In this document: piece by piece, positions 45,136 to 55,900 of the stretch
Layout of the letters: each line of letters begins with the position of its first letter
Position numbering within the stretch: the stretch's first letter is position 1
Assembly: GCA_012295225.1 (NCBI GenBank)
Contig: WMKK01000005.1
Location: 502,958 to 566,957 of the forward strand
Direction of reading: 5' to 3'
DNA from: Ostreococcus mediterraneus
Taxonomy: Eukaryota; Chlorophyta; Mamiellophyceae; Mamiellales; Bathycoccaceae
DNA: 64,000 nt
The notes under the pieces: model-generated
What the model was told of the DNA's origin: nothing
The model's database searches: none
What the model saw: the letters and a program-made list of their open reading frames with translations, nothing else
Position numbers and translations under genes: made by a program

Positions 45136-48003
45136 TCAAATGATTTGTTTGTCGTCGTCACTAGTCCCGCGGTTGGTCGCCGTCGCGCTCAACATTCCGA
45201 AAGCGGCTTGCGCGAGTTCGAGTCCAGGGCCCGGGAATTGAAACTTTTGTAAATCATCGCGTGTGCGTTGAGAGACGCGGTCGGAGAACTTTTCAGTAAA
45301 CTGGGTCGCCATGCGTTGTAAACCAGGCGCCACGGTTGGCGCCAACGCACGGATAGCGTCGGCTTCGCTCTGGCTAAAACTCGGCGCTTGAAAGCCAGAC
45401 GGCACTCGACCCTCTTGAGCCGATATCCCGGCTTGTGATAACGCCTTTTCAAAATCTGAAGCCAATCCCGGAAGACCGACGAGTTCGAGAAGAGCACGTA
45501 AAAGTGCCAAGTTTTTCTTGTCGTCGAAAGTCAAGGTGATTGCGTCCTTGTTTTGCGACGCGATGAGCGAGGCAAAAATCGGAATGTTTAACCCCGGAAT
45601 TAAAGCCAGAGGCGTGACGCTAGCCAACGCCGCAAAAGGCGAGGCTTGGCCGAGGAAGCGCCACGCTTGCGCGGCAGTGTTGCGGCTCAACGCGTCTGCC
45701 GCTCGAACTGCCTCTTCAACCACCAAGTCTTGAAGATAGTTGCCTTCGGCCGAAAACACAATAGCCAACGCATCGCGCGACGCAGGATCAATCGACGTCA
45801 TCGCACGAGTTTCCTCTGCCAATACTAAGCCCTCGCTCGCGCCCATAGTATTGGTGAATTGCGAAAACCCAGATGCAATGTCTCTCACGCGGCTCACGCG
45901 AAGACGGTCGCTCCCACCGTAAACGAACGATCGCAAAGCCGCGCGCATGCGCGGGCTATCATCGGACAACAGGCGTCTAGCAACGTACGGGAAGCAGTCG
46001 TCGATAATAGCGTAGTTGGAATCTACACTTAATCCTAAACCTTCAAGAGTGCCGAAAGCTCGCAAAATCAACACGAAATATGGCGGCAATTGAAGTGGAT
46101 ATTTCTTCGACATCTCTTCGAGTTTGTCACCCAATTCCCCGACGCGCGACTTTTGCTTGTCCGCCAATGCATCTGTTTTCGTCGTTATACCACCACCGGA
46201 GCCGTACAGAGTTTCTAAAGTCTCAGCCAAAACAGGCACTACGATGGCTCTATTCACCGGGTCGTCGGCGAGCTCAGGAGGAACGAAGCCCAAGTTTACC
46301 AGATCGTTCAGTGTCTTGTCGTATTCGCGCGCGCTAAGATGAGCAATGTACTCAACAAACGCGATGCGTTGCTCTTCGGAAATCGTGGTCATCATGCCGT
46401 AATCTAAAATACAGAGACGCCCATCGTCCATGAGCAAGAAGTTCCCTGGGTGAGGATCGGCGTGTAAAAATCCCGTCTCGAGCAACTGAATCATGTAACT
46501 GTTCAGGAGCGTCTCGACTAGTTTCTTCCGTGTTTCCTCAGTCGTGTTCGATACTTCAATGTCTGTGAGCTTGCGACCATTAACCCACTCTTGAGTGAGC
46601 ACTTGACGGCCACTCAAAGAAAGAAACACGTGTGGAACTTTTATAGTCCCTCGCACGACTGAAATTCTAGTCATGTCCTTTTCAAATCGCGCAGCGTTCG
46701 ACGCCTCCAATCCGTAGTCAAGCTCTTCTAAGAAACGCTCGGCCGCGACATCAAGAACAGGAATAAAACCAGCGGCGCCTTGCTGAATTTGAGCGAGCGC
46801 GCCAGTCTTGGGTAATCCCGCGCAAGCCTCGAGGATCGTGCGAATGACAAGTAAATCAAGCGAAACGTTGTCCAAAATGTTGGGTCGTTGCACTTTTACT
46901 GCCACGTCCAATCCCCAGTCACCTTGCTCGCCCGCAAGCGCGTCCGTGCGCTTAAGCCTGGCTTTGTACACTTGACCGATGGATGCCGCGGCGATGGGCT
47001 TGTCGAAAACGCTTGCGTCCTCAAAGACATCCTCGAGACGAGACGTGCCAAGCTGAGCCTTAATCAGCTCGCGCGCTTCTCCACTTTCAAACGGAGCAAC
47101 CTGATCGAGAAGTGTCTGCAACGCTTCCAAGTACGCGGGCGGAAGAATGTCCGGGCGGATCGCCACCGCTTGTCCCACTTTCACGAAAGCGGCGCCTTGG
47201 CGAGCGACGATGTCTCTCAGCGTTTCGGCACGTTTCTTCGAGTTCTTCTCGACACTTCCAGTCTGCACGTCCACGATAATGGCCACTATCCATCCAATCA
47301 AATCAGCCGCAAGACCAGCACTTCGCTGAATAATCTTCTGTGGGCGTCGCTGCCAGTACGCGCGAATGGCGTCGATGTCGTACGTCGTCGGCAATGCGTC
47401 CCCAGTCGACTTTGATGCTTGCGAAGTGGTTTGCGACGACGACGACGATGACGAGGACCCCGCAGAAAGCGCGGTAATCGCCGTGAATAACGTCGCCACT
47501 GCAGTCGACGCCTCCGGATTTTCATTCACCGTATCCAACATCTCTTTCGGAACGGTGCTCTTCGCCGTCTGCAGCGCCTCCAAAGCAAACCCGCTCGCGT
47601 CCCCGACCACCACCTCCTGCATCGCATGACTCGCATGCGACGCCGCATCGAGCACCTTTCCACCACCAAAATCTCTAAAAATAGCCTCTACATCCACGCT
47701 GAGCACCTTGGACACGTCGTGCGTCGTCAAGTCGCGAGCCGCGCGCGCGACGTCTCTGAAGAACGCATCAAAATCTCGCACACCCGCGCGCTCCAACGCC
47801 TCGCGCGCGCTCACCAACGCGTGCTCGAGCGCCATCTTCGCGCCCTCAAAATCAATCGCCGCCACGGTATCCACATCCGGCATCGCCCGGCGCGTCGTCG
47901 TCGCCGGCGCCATCGACCGTCCCGCGCGTCGACAACCGGGTGACGTCACGCGAGCCTGCGCGCGCATCACCGGCGCACGCATCGCCGCGTTCGCCGCACG
48001 CAT
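45136..48003 (-). CDS. ABC1/UbiB-family atypical kinase (ABC1K), plastid-type
   Basis: Protein of 955 residues, kinase-like ABC1K (UbiB) fold. The KxGQ signature is VKVGQAVAIRPDILP (about 272-286), the Ala-rich nucleotide loop is IAAASIGQVYKARL (about 336), the VAIK-like Lys is DVAVKVQRPN, the ExD motif is LEELDYGLEASNAARF, followed by HADPHPGNFLL and metal-binding LDYGMM (about 531). These set it in the plastid/mitochondrial ABC1K family, which regulates prenylquinone metabolism; the long C-terminal extension and leader fit plastoglobule ABC1K1/3-type proteins. The leader (MRAANAAMRAPVMRAQARV...) is acid-free up to Asp44. A Ser-rich linker separates a conserved N-terminal region from the kinase. 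ATG at 48003; the gene diverges from the ClpP-like gene (137 bp). Confidence 0.93.
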   Translation of the reverse strand: MRAANAAMRAPVMRAQARVTSPGCRRAGRSMAPATTTRRAMPDVDTVAAIDFEGAKMALEHALVSAREALERAGVRDFDAFFRDVARAARDLTTHDVSKVLSVDVEAIFRDFGGGKVLDAASHASHAMQEVVVGDASGFALEALQTAKSTVPKEMLDTVNENPEASTAVATLFTAITALSAGSSSSSSSSQTTSQASKSTGDALPTTYDIDAIRAYWQRRPQKIIQRSAGLAADLIGWIVAIIVDVQTGSVEKNSKKRAETLRDIVARQGAAFVKVGQAVAIRPDILPPAYLEALQTLLDQVAPFESGEARELIKAQLGTSRLEDVFEDASVFDKPIAAASIGQVYKARLKRTDALAGEQGDWGLDVAVKVQRPNILDNVSLDLLVIRTILEACAGLPKTGALAQIQQGAAGFIPVLDVAAERFLEELDYGLEASNAARFEKDMTRISVVRGTIKVPHVFLSLSGRQVLTQEWVNGRKLTDIEVSNTTEETRKKLVETLLNSYMIQLLETGFLHADPHPGNFLLMDDGRLCILDYGMMTTISEEQRIAFVEYIAHLSAREYDKTLNDLVNLGFVPPELADDPVNRAIVVPVLAETLETLYGSGGGITTKTDALADKQKSRVGELGDKLEEMSKKYPLQLPPYFVLILRAFGTLEGLGLSVDSNYAIIDDCFPYVARRLLSDDSPRMRAALRSFVYGGSDRLRVSRVRDIASGFSQFTNTMGASEGLVLAEETRAMTSIDPASRDALAIVFSAEGNYLQDLVVEEAVRAADALSRNTAAQAWRFLGQASPFAALASVTPLALIPGLNIPIFASLIASQNKDAITLTFDDKKNLALLRALLELVGLPGLASDFEKALSQAGISAQEGRVPSGFQAPSFSQSEADAIRALAPTVAPGLQRMATQFTEKFSDRVSQRTRDDLQKFQFPGPGLELAQAAFGMLSATATNRGTSDDDKQII

Positions 48004-48140
48004 CGCGCGCGCGCGTCACCACACGTCTGTCGCGCGTCTCAAGCGCGCGTGCGGTGCGATCTCACGTCGATGTCGCGCGAACGAGGGCGTCGAAGTGTGT
48101 CGTCGCATCGGTGGCCGACAGCACCTTTTGTTCTCACATC

Positions 48141-48875
48141 ATGTCGCGCGCGTCTTCGTCGGCGACGTCGCTTGCGATTGGCCTCGCCGGCGCGTGCGCC
48201 GGGTCGCTGGCGGCGTACGTCGCGCTCGGTGAGCGCGTAACGACGACGACGAGGGCGTCGTCGTCGTCAGACGCGAAGAAGAAGGCGATGGTGAAGTCAG
48301 AGGCCGAGCTGTTTCACTTCCACGAGCTCGCGAAGCGCCGGGTGCACGTGATCGGGCGCATCGATGATAAGAGCGCGAAGAGTGCGTGTGGGTCTTTGTT
48401 TTACTTGAATGACGTCGACGCGACGACGCCTATCGTGATGTACTTGAACAGTGGAGGTGGGAGCGTGACGGCTGGATTGGCCATTTACGACACCATGAGG
48501 CACGTGGCGGCGCCGGTGCACACGGTGTGCTTGGGGCATTGTGAATCCATGGCAGCGATTTTACTCGCGGCGGGCGAGCAGCGGTACGCGACGCCGAATG
48601 CGCGAATCATGATTCACCAGCCTAGTCACGTGATTGAGCGTAGCACGACGAGCGACGTCATTATTAAAGCCGAGAAAGCGGAAAACACCAGACGGAGGTT
48701 GGCAAAGTTAATTTGTGATAACACTGGGCAATCAGAGGACGCGGTGAACAAGGCGATTGAGCGTAACACGTATATGAACGCCGAAGAAGCCAAGGCTTTT
48801 GGTGTCATCGACGAAGTCATCGTGTCGCAACGTGAACTGAAGCAGGAGCAAACAAAATCAAAGAAAGTACAGTAG
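48141..48875 (+). CDS. ClpP-family protein with altered catalytic triad
   Basis: Protein of 244 residues with a ClpP fold: GRIDDKSAKSACGSLFYLN, YLNSGGGSVTAGLAIYDTM, HCESMAAILLAAGE, PNARIMIHQPSHVIE and a C-terminal EEAKAFGVIDEVI. The nucleophile Ser136 and His159 of the triad are present, but the position of the catalytic Asp (ERD in bacterial ClpP) is Asn209 (IERNTYMNAEEAKAFG). The usual GxAASM is GHCESM, and the loop between Ser and His is two residues shorter than normal. A hydrophobic N-terminal segment (TSLAIGLAGACAGSLAAYVALG) precedes the domain, suggesting an organelle or membrane presequence. This could be a ClpR-like inactive subunit or a weakly active protease. ATG at 48141 is the first in-frame Met with a plausible leader. 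Confidence 0.88.
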   Translation: MSRASSSATSLAIGLAGACAGSLAAYVALGERVTTTTRASSSSDAKKKAMVKSEAELFHFHELAKRRVHVIGRIDDKSAKSACGSLFYLNDVDATTPIVMYLNSGGGSVTAGLAIYDTMRHVAAPVHTVCLGHCESMAAILLAAGEQRYATPNARIMIHQPSHVIERSTTSDVIIKAEKAENTRRRLAKLICDNTGQSEDAVNKAIERNTYMNAEEAKAFGVIDEVIVSQRELKQEQTKSKKVQ

Positions 48876-48947
48876 GCGCTCCGTAGTAGAATTGCACTGT
48901 TGTATTGGTACGTATTTTTACAATGTTGTTTCAACCGCTAAGCTACG

Positions 48948-50108
48948 CTACGCTACGCCGTGCATTGCGTCCCACTCCTGCTTGGTAAACGCGCGCAACA
49001 TGCCTTGCGATTTCTCGCGCGCCGTCGTCGTAAAAGCGCCATTGTAAGAGTGACCGGGATAAATTATCATGTCATCCGGCAACACACGCGCGCACTTTGC
49101 GAGCGTATGAAACATCTGATCTCTCGACGCGTCTTTCAAATCTAATCGCCCGCACGAACCCGGGAAGATGGTATCGCCCGACACGCAAAATCCTTTTCCG
49201 TCGCGCGTGAACTCGTCGCCGACGACGACCACGCACGAACCCGGCGAATGTCCCGGTGTGTGGATGAACTGCAACTTAACCCCACCAACCATGAACTCAC
49301 TCGCATCGCCATCGTGTATGATGAGAGATTCGCGCGGAACCTTGTTGTCTCGTACCACCGTATCGGCGTCGGCGGCGTGAATATGACATTTCAATCCGGC
49401 GTCGACGAGCTCCTTCACGCCCGGCACCATCACCCCCATCGAACGAAAAGGCTCTATGGGTGCCAATCCACCGGTGTGATCAAAATGATAGTGCGTCGCT
49501 ACCGCACCGATGAGATTCATCTTGTCATCCTCGATCGCTCTTCGAATGCCAATCACGTCCCAACACGCGTCGATGACGACGCATTCGCGCGTCTTGACGT
49601 CGCCGACGACGTACACGTAATTCTTCATCTGACATGCCGCGGCGAATATCTGCGCCTCCATAAAATTCCCGCTATTTGCACTGACGCAAATGTCCTGTCC
49701 GGGTGATAACTGTCTGAAATACACCCCATCCTTGGTCGCCGCGCGCGAGAGCTGCGCGAGACGCTCCAACCGGATTCGCGAAGCACCGGCCGGCTCCAAC
49801 GCCACCGCGCGCTCGTACGCCTCCGAAGCCTCCACGTACGCGCGCTCGGCGAACGCAACGTCGCCTAAACGCATGTGAGCCTTTGACCAATCTGCGCGAT
49901 GCGCGATTGCGTCGCGCGCGTGCGCGCGAGCTTCGACCACATCGCCCTTCTTCAAGCATACGTGGGACAAGTTAGACGCGAGTGTGCCCTTGGCGACGGC
50001 ATCGTCGTCGCGCGCGGCGATTGCGTACGCTTGGATGTATAACTCTTTCGCCTGTACGAGTTCGCCTCGGGTGAGCGCGGCGGCGGCGGACGTCTTGAGC
50101 GCATCCAT
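48948..50108 (-). CDS. TPR-metallo-beta-lactamase fusion hydrolase
   Basis: Protein of 386 residues with an N-terminal tetratricopeptide-like helical part (about 1-110, with KGDVVEARAHARDAIAH and AHMRLGDVAFAERAYVEA) and a metallo-beta-lactamase domain (about 125-370). Metal ligands are THYHFDHTGG (at about 204-213), HTPGHSPGSC, SGDTIFPGSCGRLDL and IYPGHSYNG. The layout matches glyoxalase-II/persulfide dioxygenase-type enzymes; the SGDTIFPGSCGR and NG-type ending are typical of the hydroxyacylglutathione hydrolase branch. The fused TPR is not common in that branch and may recruit partners. ATG at 50108 (MDALKTSAAAALTRGELVQ) was chosen because the frame upstream overlaps the next gene's control region with no Met supported. 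Confidence 0.88.
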   Translation of the reverse strand: MDALKTSAAAALTRGELVQAKELYIQAYAIAARDDDAVAKGTLASNLSHVCLKKGDVVEARAHARDAIAHRADWSKAHMRLGDVAFAERAYVEASEAYERAVALEPAGASRIRLERLAQLSRAATKDGVYFRQLSPGQDICVSANSGNFMEAQIFAAACQMKNYVYVVGDVKTRECVVIDACWDVIGIRRAIEDDKMNLIGAVATHYHFDHTGGLAPIEPFRSMGVMVPGVKELVDAGLKCHIHAADADTVVRDNKVPRESLIIHDGDASEFMVGGVKLQFIHTPGHSPGSCVVVVGDEFTRDGKGFCVSGDTIFPGSCGRLDLKDASRDQMFHTLAKCARVLPDDMIIYPGHSYNGAFTTTAREKSQGMLRAFTKQEWDAMHGVA

Positions 50109-50280
50109 AGCGCGAAGCAGTGGCGTTTTTAAGTCGTGAGAAAGCGTTTTTTGGTTCTCTCTCGAGCACCATGATGGCGCTCGAGGGCGCACGATGGCGG
50201 CGCCATCGTGCAAATGGGCGTGTTTCTCATGTTTCTCATGTGTGTGTGCGTTGTACAAGTCATTTCTATCGTAAATACTA

Positions 50281-52386
50281 CTACTTTCGCTTCGTGCGCT
50301 TGGCGTTGTTCTTCTTCTTTTTTCCTTTTGCGCTGGCGTTGGCATTGGCTTTTCCATTTCCATTGGCGTGGCCGTTGCGAACGTTGGACGCTTGATTGAA
50401 TGTTGCGGATTTCGCGACGCGTTTCGCCGGGCTACCACTTCGAACGTCGCCCCCAAATCCTTTGTGTCCACCTGCAAGCCATGCGGTCGACGCGCGAGGG
50501 CGCTTACCGTTGCTGTTGGTGGCGGCGTTATTGGCGTTCTTCTTGTTCTTGGGTGAACCGCGGCTTCCGCCGACTTTATCCGTCCAATCGGGTTTATTCG
50601 GTGGAAAGCTATTCGCCGCGTTTTTCTTACGAATAAACTGCGCGTGCCCGCCCCTCGAAGTCGTCGCCTGTGGCGCGTCTCGGCGCACGATGGTGTTCTT
50701 TCGCACCTTGACGAGCTGTCCTCCTCGCGGGGTGAACATCGACCCCGCGCGCGGCGCTGGTGCGGCGACTTCGTGCAACAGACTCAACTCCCCGCTAACC
50801 ATGATGTGCTCAGCGGTGAGACGAAACAAGTTCTGCACCTCGCGAAATCGGTGTGCGGCGGCGGTGAAACATCGCAGCGGCTCTTGCGGATCTTCAGCCA
50901 TGATGTACGGGCGCACGCCAAACGGCGGGCCTGGAAGCGCCGCCGCGGACATCACCCCAGTCTCGCGCCCCGCGGCGACGGCGTTGTGTTTATAATCAAA
51001 CGCCGATCCAAACCGACGGAGAAATCCGACGAGTAAATCGCCCAAGACGCCTGGTTTGTTCACCACCTCTGGCGTGCCCGTTTGCTTCAAATGCGACACG
51101 ACCAAGGAAACGAGCAAGTACCCACCGCACCCTCCAGTCGCGGCATCGTTCAAATGATGCGTCGTGAGGAGACGTTTGATGAAAAACACCAACGGCTTGA
51201 GCGCCGCGTACTTCTTCGTCTGTTCTCGAATCCAATCCACGGCGTCGAGGCCGTTGGACGTGCCCAGAGATAAATCCACCGCAATGTACGGCGGCTGCGC
51301 GCTCTTCATTTTCACAATCGGCACCTTTGCGGTGGCGATGATTTCTGCGCGCGACACCGCGTTATCCTTACGCAATACTCGGGCAATCTTACGCAAATGA
51401 TGCACGATATCCTCGCGTTCACTTCGCGTAAATCCGCCGCCGCCCCCTTTGCGCGACTGAGGGCCGACGCCCAAGAGCACTAAATCTATATCTGCCCCAG
51501 CGAGCGCCAGACCCGTGGCGCCGCTTCCAAATAAATGTAAAGAACATGAACTACTTTTACCACCGTATGCGCGCGAAATGGACGCCTCTATTTGCGCAAA
51601 CACCTTGTCTCGACGCTCGCGTTCGTGCTCCGTCGGTTCGCATCGCTTGGCAAATTCAACCATTTGTCCGTGTAACGAATCGTCATCCTCATCACCGTCA
51701 TCCTCGGTGTCTGTCTCGAGATTGAATGAAAAGTTATGCTTACCATTCGCACCATTACCCTCGTCGTCGGTGATTTCGTCAAACGAATCGTCAAAGTGAT
51801 CGTCGTCGCTCTCCGGCTCTGGCGTCTTTGATCGACGACCGAGCGCGCCCGTATTCCCACCGGCGTCCTCATCGTCGCTCCCGCGACCACTCGAACTCGA
51901 CGTTTCGTGTGTGCTTTGCGCCATCGCACGCATCGCATCCGCCACGCCTTTAGCCAACGCGTACCGCCGCTTAAATTTCAACGTCGACGCCGTCGACGTC
52001 CTCGCGCACACGCCGCGTCGCTCCAAATCCTCCAACGTATCCAACACCGCACCATCAACATCCACGCGCGACGCGCATCCATCACCCCCAAGCAACATCA
52101 CCCTCGTATTCGCATCCCACGTCACCGCGTGCGCGCGAACACGCGCGGCAACCATCGTCGCGTCCGCATCCGTCTCGGTCGTCGACGCCGTCGCCTCCGC
52201 GAGCGCGTCGCACACCACCTCCCGCCACCGCCCCGCGCGCTCCTCCGCGCCACGAGCCGCACCGCCGCCAGTCACGACGCCACCAACACCACCACCCGTC
52301 GCGCTCCCGGACGCCTCGCGCGCCGTCCCGTGCGGCTGTACCTTTGCACCCCATCGTCGAGGCGGCGCGCGTTTCCGTTTCCCCAT
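50281..52386 (-). CDS. TRF4/PAPD5-type non-canonical poly(A) polymerase
   Basis: Nucleotidyltransferase of 701 residues. The catalytic word is HLFGSGATGLALAGADIDLVLLG (about 282-304), with the metal-binding Asp pair GADID, then PIVKMKSAQPPYIAVDLSLG carrying the third Asp, and the PAP-associated domain (GGYLLVSLVVSHL, then GDLLVGFLRRFGSAFDY). This is the TRF4/5 (PAPD5/7) pattern; these enzymes add short A-tails to nuclear RNA for exosome decay and partner with MTR4. The N-terminus is basic (MGKRKRAPPRRWG) and followed by a long acidic stretch (DDSFDEITDDEGN), the C-terminus is Lys/Asn-rich with several nuclear-localisation-like runs. ATG at 52386; a longer frame upstream is the shared promoter with SSIII. 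Confidence 0.92.
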   Translation of the reverse strand: MGKRKRAPPRRWGAKVQPHGTAREASGSATGGGVGGVVTGGGAARGAEERAGRWREVVCDALAEATASTTETDADATMVAARVRAHAVTWDANTRVMLLGGDGCASRVDVDGAVLDTLEDLERRGVCARTSTASTLKFKRRYALAKGVADAMRAMAQSTHETSSSSGRGSDDEDAGGNTGALGRRSKTPEPESDDDHFDDSFDEITDDEGNGANGKHNFSFNLETDTEDDGDEDDDSLHGQMVEFAKRCEPTEHERERRDKVFAQIEASISRAYGGKSSSCSLHLFGSGATGLALAGADIDLVLLGVGPQSRKGGGGGFTRSEREDIVHHLRKIARVLRKDNAVSRAEIIATAKVPIVKMKSAQPPYIAVDLSLGTSNGLDAVDWIREQTKKYAALKPLVFFIKRLLTTHHLNDAATGGCGGYLLVSLVVSHLKQTGTPEVVNKPGVLGDLLVGFLRRFGSAFDYKHNAVAAGRETGVMSAAALPGPPFGVRPYIMAEDPQEPLRCFTAAAHRFREVQNLFRLTAEHIMVSGELSLLHEVAAPAPRAGSMFTPRGGQLVKVRKNTIVRRDAPQATTSRGGHAQFIRKKNAANSFPPNKPDWTDKVGGSRGSPKNKKNANNAATNSNGKRPRASTAWLAGGHKGFGGDVRSGSPAKRVAKSATFNQASNVRNGHANGNGKANANASAKGKKKKNNAKRTKRK

Positions 52387-52928
52387 CTCCGCGACGTCCC
52401 GACGCCCCGACACCGCGCGCGCGCGCGACACCGACCGACGACCGCGACCGCGACCGCGACGACCGCGAAACCACGCTCCGCCCGCGTCCAGCGCGCACCG
52501 CGCACCGCGCACCGTCGTGTGACGCGACGGCTCAACCTTCACGGTCAACACACACAACACAATCACGTGCGCGCGCGCGACGCCGCGCCTCGCCTCCAGC
52601 GCAGACCAGGGGCGGCGTCGGCACAGCGCGAGGCGCTCACGCGACGCGCGCGGCGCGTCTTCGGATCCACGCCGCGCGCGCCGTCGCGTCAGCGCGGAGG
52701 ATAGATACCTTTGACCGCCGGTGAGGGTATAGGAGGCGTCGCGTCCGCACATCGCGCTGCGCGACGGACGCGGAGCGGTGGGCGCGCGCGCGCGATCGGT
52801 GGTGGTGCGCGCGCGCGCGACGCGACGCGACCGCGTGCGATCGATCGACGACGGTCGGGCGACGACGGGAGATATCAATCAATCAATCAATCATTATCCA
52901 TCGTCTCTAGAGCGAGGCGACGATACAG
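52387..52928. promoter_or_regulatory. Shared upstream region of TRF4-like and SSIII genes
   Basis: A 542-bp head-to-head gap, very GC-rich, with CpG-dense sequence and an (ATCA)n run near 52873-52892. No gene seen; long open frames here come from base composition. Confidence 0.5.
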
Positions 52929-55900
52929 ATGACGACGTGTGCGTCGACGACGTCGCGGGTGGTGACGACGCGCGAGTGGTACGGGACGAACACGCGTCGC
53001 GCGCGCGATTTGGCGCGGGCGCGGGTGCGGGCGCGGGGGCATGGGGAGGGTTTTGAGTCGTCGCGCGCGACGACGCGCGAACGCGTCGCGCGCGAGGTGC
53101 GAGAGATGCGCGAACGCGCGCGCGAGCGCGTCGGTGGGTGCGTTCGTGGGGGTGGGGATGGTGAACATGGTGAGCATCACGTCGATGGTGACGGCGAAGA
53201 TGGGGCGATTGCGCGGTTTAAGCAGATGGAGGCGGAGATGCGGGCGGAGATGGAGCGCGAGCGAAGACGCGCCGAGGATGTCGAACGAGACGCGCGAGCG
53301 CGGCGCGAGACGCTGGAAGAGGAGCTGCGCGCGGTGCGGGAGGTTGTGGTGACGTTGGAACGTGCGGTGCTGGATGGTGAACGCGCGCGGGAGGAGGCGC
53401 GGGAGCGGTACGAGCGGGATATTGGTGAAATGCGCGAGGATGCGGCGCGCGCGACGCGCGAGCGGGACGAAGACGCCGAGCGGGCGCAAAGCGACATTGA
53501 ACGCATTGAACACGAGAGAGAGGATGTTCGCGCCGCGCTCGAGCGCGCGCTTGAGGTGCAAGGTGAACTCGAGCAACGATTGGATGTCGCGAGCGCGCGA
53601 CATGAGGATGCGCGTCGAGAGGTTGAGGGATTGGCGCGTGAGCTGGATGAGGCGACGCAAAGGACGTCGGCGCTGATGAGCGAGAAAGCGGATGCCGAGC
53701 GGCGCGTCGATGAACTCGTTGTGGAGTTGGCGGCGTTGCACGAGGAGAAATGTGTCGTCGAAGGACGTTTAGACGAAGTAGAGCGGAACGCGGGCTCCGT
53801 GGAACGCGAAACAGTCGCCGCGATGCAACGCGAGCTCGACGACGCGCGGGCGGCGCTCGCGAACGCGCTCGACGATAAAGACGTCGTGGAGAAACGCATC
53901 GACGAGATCAACCGGGAAATCGTCATGTTGAGTGAAGAAAATAGCAGCGTTAAACGAGATCTGGCGGAGATGTCTGCGCGAATGGACGTTGCGGCGGAGC
54001 ACAACGCGTCTTTGCTCGCCGAGCTCGAGCGCGTCGACGCCGACGCCGCGAAGACGGCTGGCGATGACATCGAGGCGTTAAAACGCGAGCTTGAGGGTGC
54101 GGTCAAAGGACGCACCGCGGCACTCGAGGATGCACAACGGCTCGGCGAAATGCTTCAACAGGCGAAGCGCGACGTTGCGGACGCAGAGCTCGAAAACGCG
54201 CGTCTTCGTGAGGATTTGGCCAACGCCGAAGCCTCAGACAACACCGACGCCGACGTAAAGCTCTTTGAGCAACTCGTCAAGGCGCAACAAGAAGAGATTG
54301 ACGAGCTCCACGAGATTGTGAACACTTTGACGCTACAGACGAATGCGTTGATGGATGAAGCGGCGTTCACGTCTGAAGAAAGTCAAGCGACGCGAGACAT
54401 CGACTCGAGCCGAGTCGCGAGTCCGAGCCAACACGTAGACGACGAAGCGGCGCCTGCACCACTGGTGACTCCTGCGCAAATTCCCGAAGTCGTCGTGCCC
54501 GCTGAAACTGGTATTGACGCTCAGGTGGCAGCTCACGTACGAAAGGTCAAAGCTGAAGTCGAAGAACATCTCCTCTTGGCGCTCGAATCCGAAGCCGCGG
54601 ATTTCGTTGGCGCGCAAGAAGCCGCGTCGCGATTCGCGTCGCTCAACGCCGCGAGATTCAAGGATGGCGTGTACTACTTTGTCGGCGATGTTCGCGCCGG
54701 TCAAAGAGCACGCGTGTTGTACAATCGCCACACCCCATCGCCAATGTCGCGCGATGGCCAATGCTTCATTCACGTCGGCTTTGACAATTGGGTCAACGGC
54801 GCGGCGACAAAGACTGGCATGACGCCGCTTCCACACGACTCTCACGACCGCAACGTAGATCATCGCGTGCGCGACCAAGGTGATTGGTGGGTCGTCGAAT
54901 TCCCCGTCCCCGAAGGCGCGGCGACGATTGATTTTGTGTTCAGCGACGCCGACAACAAATTCGACAACAACGCCAACGGCGATTACCATTGTGGCATTAG
55001 CGACGGCAAGTCTCGCGAAGAAAAGATTGCCGCTCGCATTGCCGCGCAGCGCAAAGCAAAGCAAGGCACGATGGAAAAGAGCATTGCGCGCGCCGGTCAG
55101 CGCGCGGCGAAACTCATGCGTTCGCGCGCCGAGGCACTCGCGCACGCTGAAGCCACGGCAACGTTGAACCGCGTGTACACCACGCCGTACCAGCCCGCCG
55201 CCGGTGGCGAAGCGACGATTCATTACCGTCCTGAAGGCGGCCCACTCACGCACGCCGGCACGATTTACTGCCAAGGGTCGTGGAATCGGTGGAACCACCC
55301 GTATGATTTCGGCCCACTCGAGATGCACGCGAGCGACGACGCACCGGGTACGTTTGAGCTCACGTTGCACGTCCCGAGCGACGCGCACGTCATGGATTTC
55401 GTCTTCACCGACCGCGACGTCCCGGGTGCCGGTGCGTACGACTCAAACGACCGAGCCGACTACCACGCCACCATCGTCGGTGGCACTGGACACGCGCCCA
55501 AGTTACACATCGTGCACATTGCGGTGGAGATGGCGCCAATCGCCAAGGTGGGCGGGATGGGCGACGTCGTCACCGCCCTCGCCCGGGCGACGATGGAGGA
55601 TGGACACGACGTCGACGTCATCGTGCCCAAGTACGATTGCATGGATTACACCGCCGTGGACGGGCTACATCGCATTGGGTCTGTGAAACACGACAACGTC
55701 GATGTCGACGTCTACAGAGGCTGGGTCGAGGATGTACCAACGACATTTTTACACCCGCGTAATGGTTTTTTTGACGTCGGATGCATTTACGGTCGAGGCG
55801 ACGACCACGTGAGGTTTGGGTTTTTCAGCGCCGCGGCCTTAACGTGGATGCGTTCGCGCAACGAACAGGTGGATATAATTCACGCGCACGATTGGCAAAC

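Noticed and set aside
53177-54115. Long minus-strand open frame opposite the SSIII coiled coil
   Set aside because: It is a Ser/Arg/Ala-rich mirror of GC-rich coiled-coil codons with no domain content.
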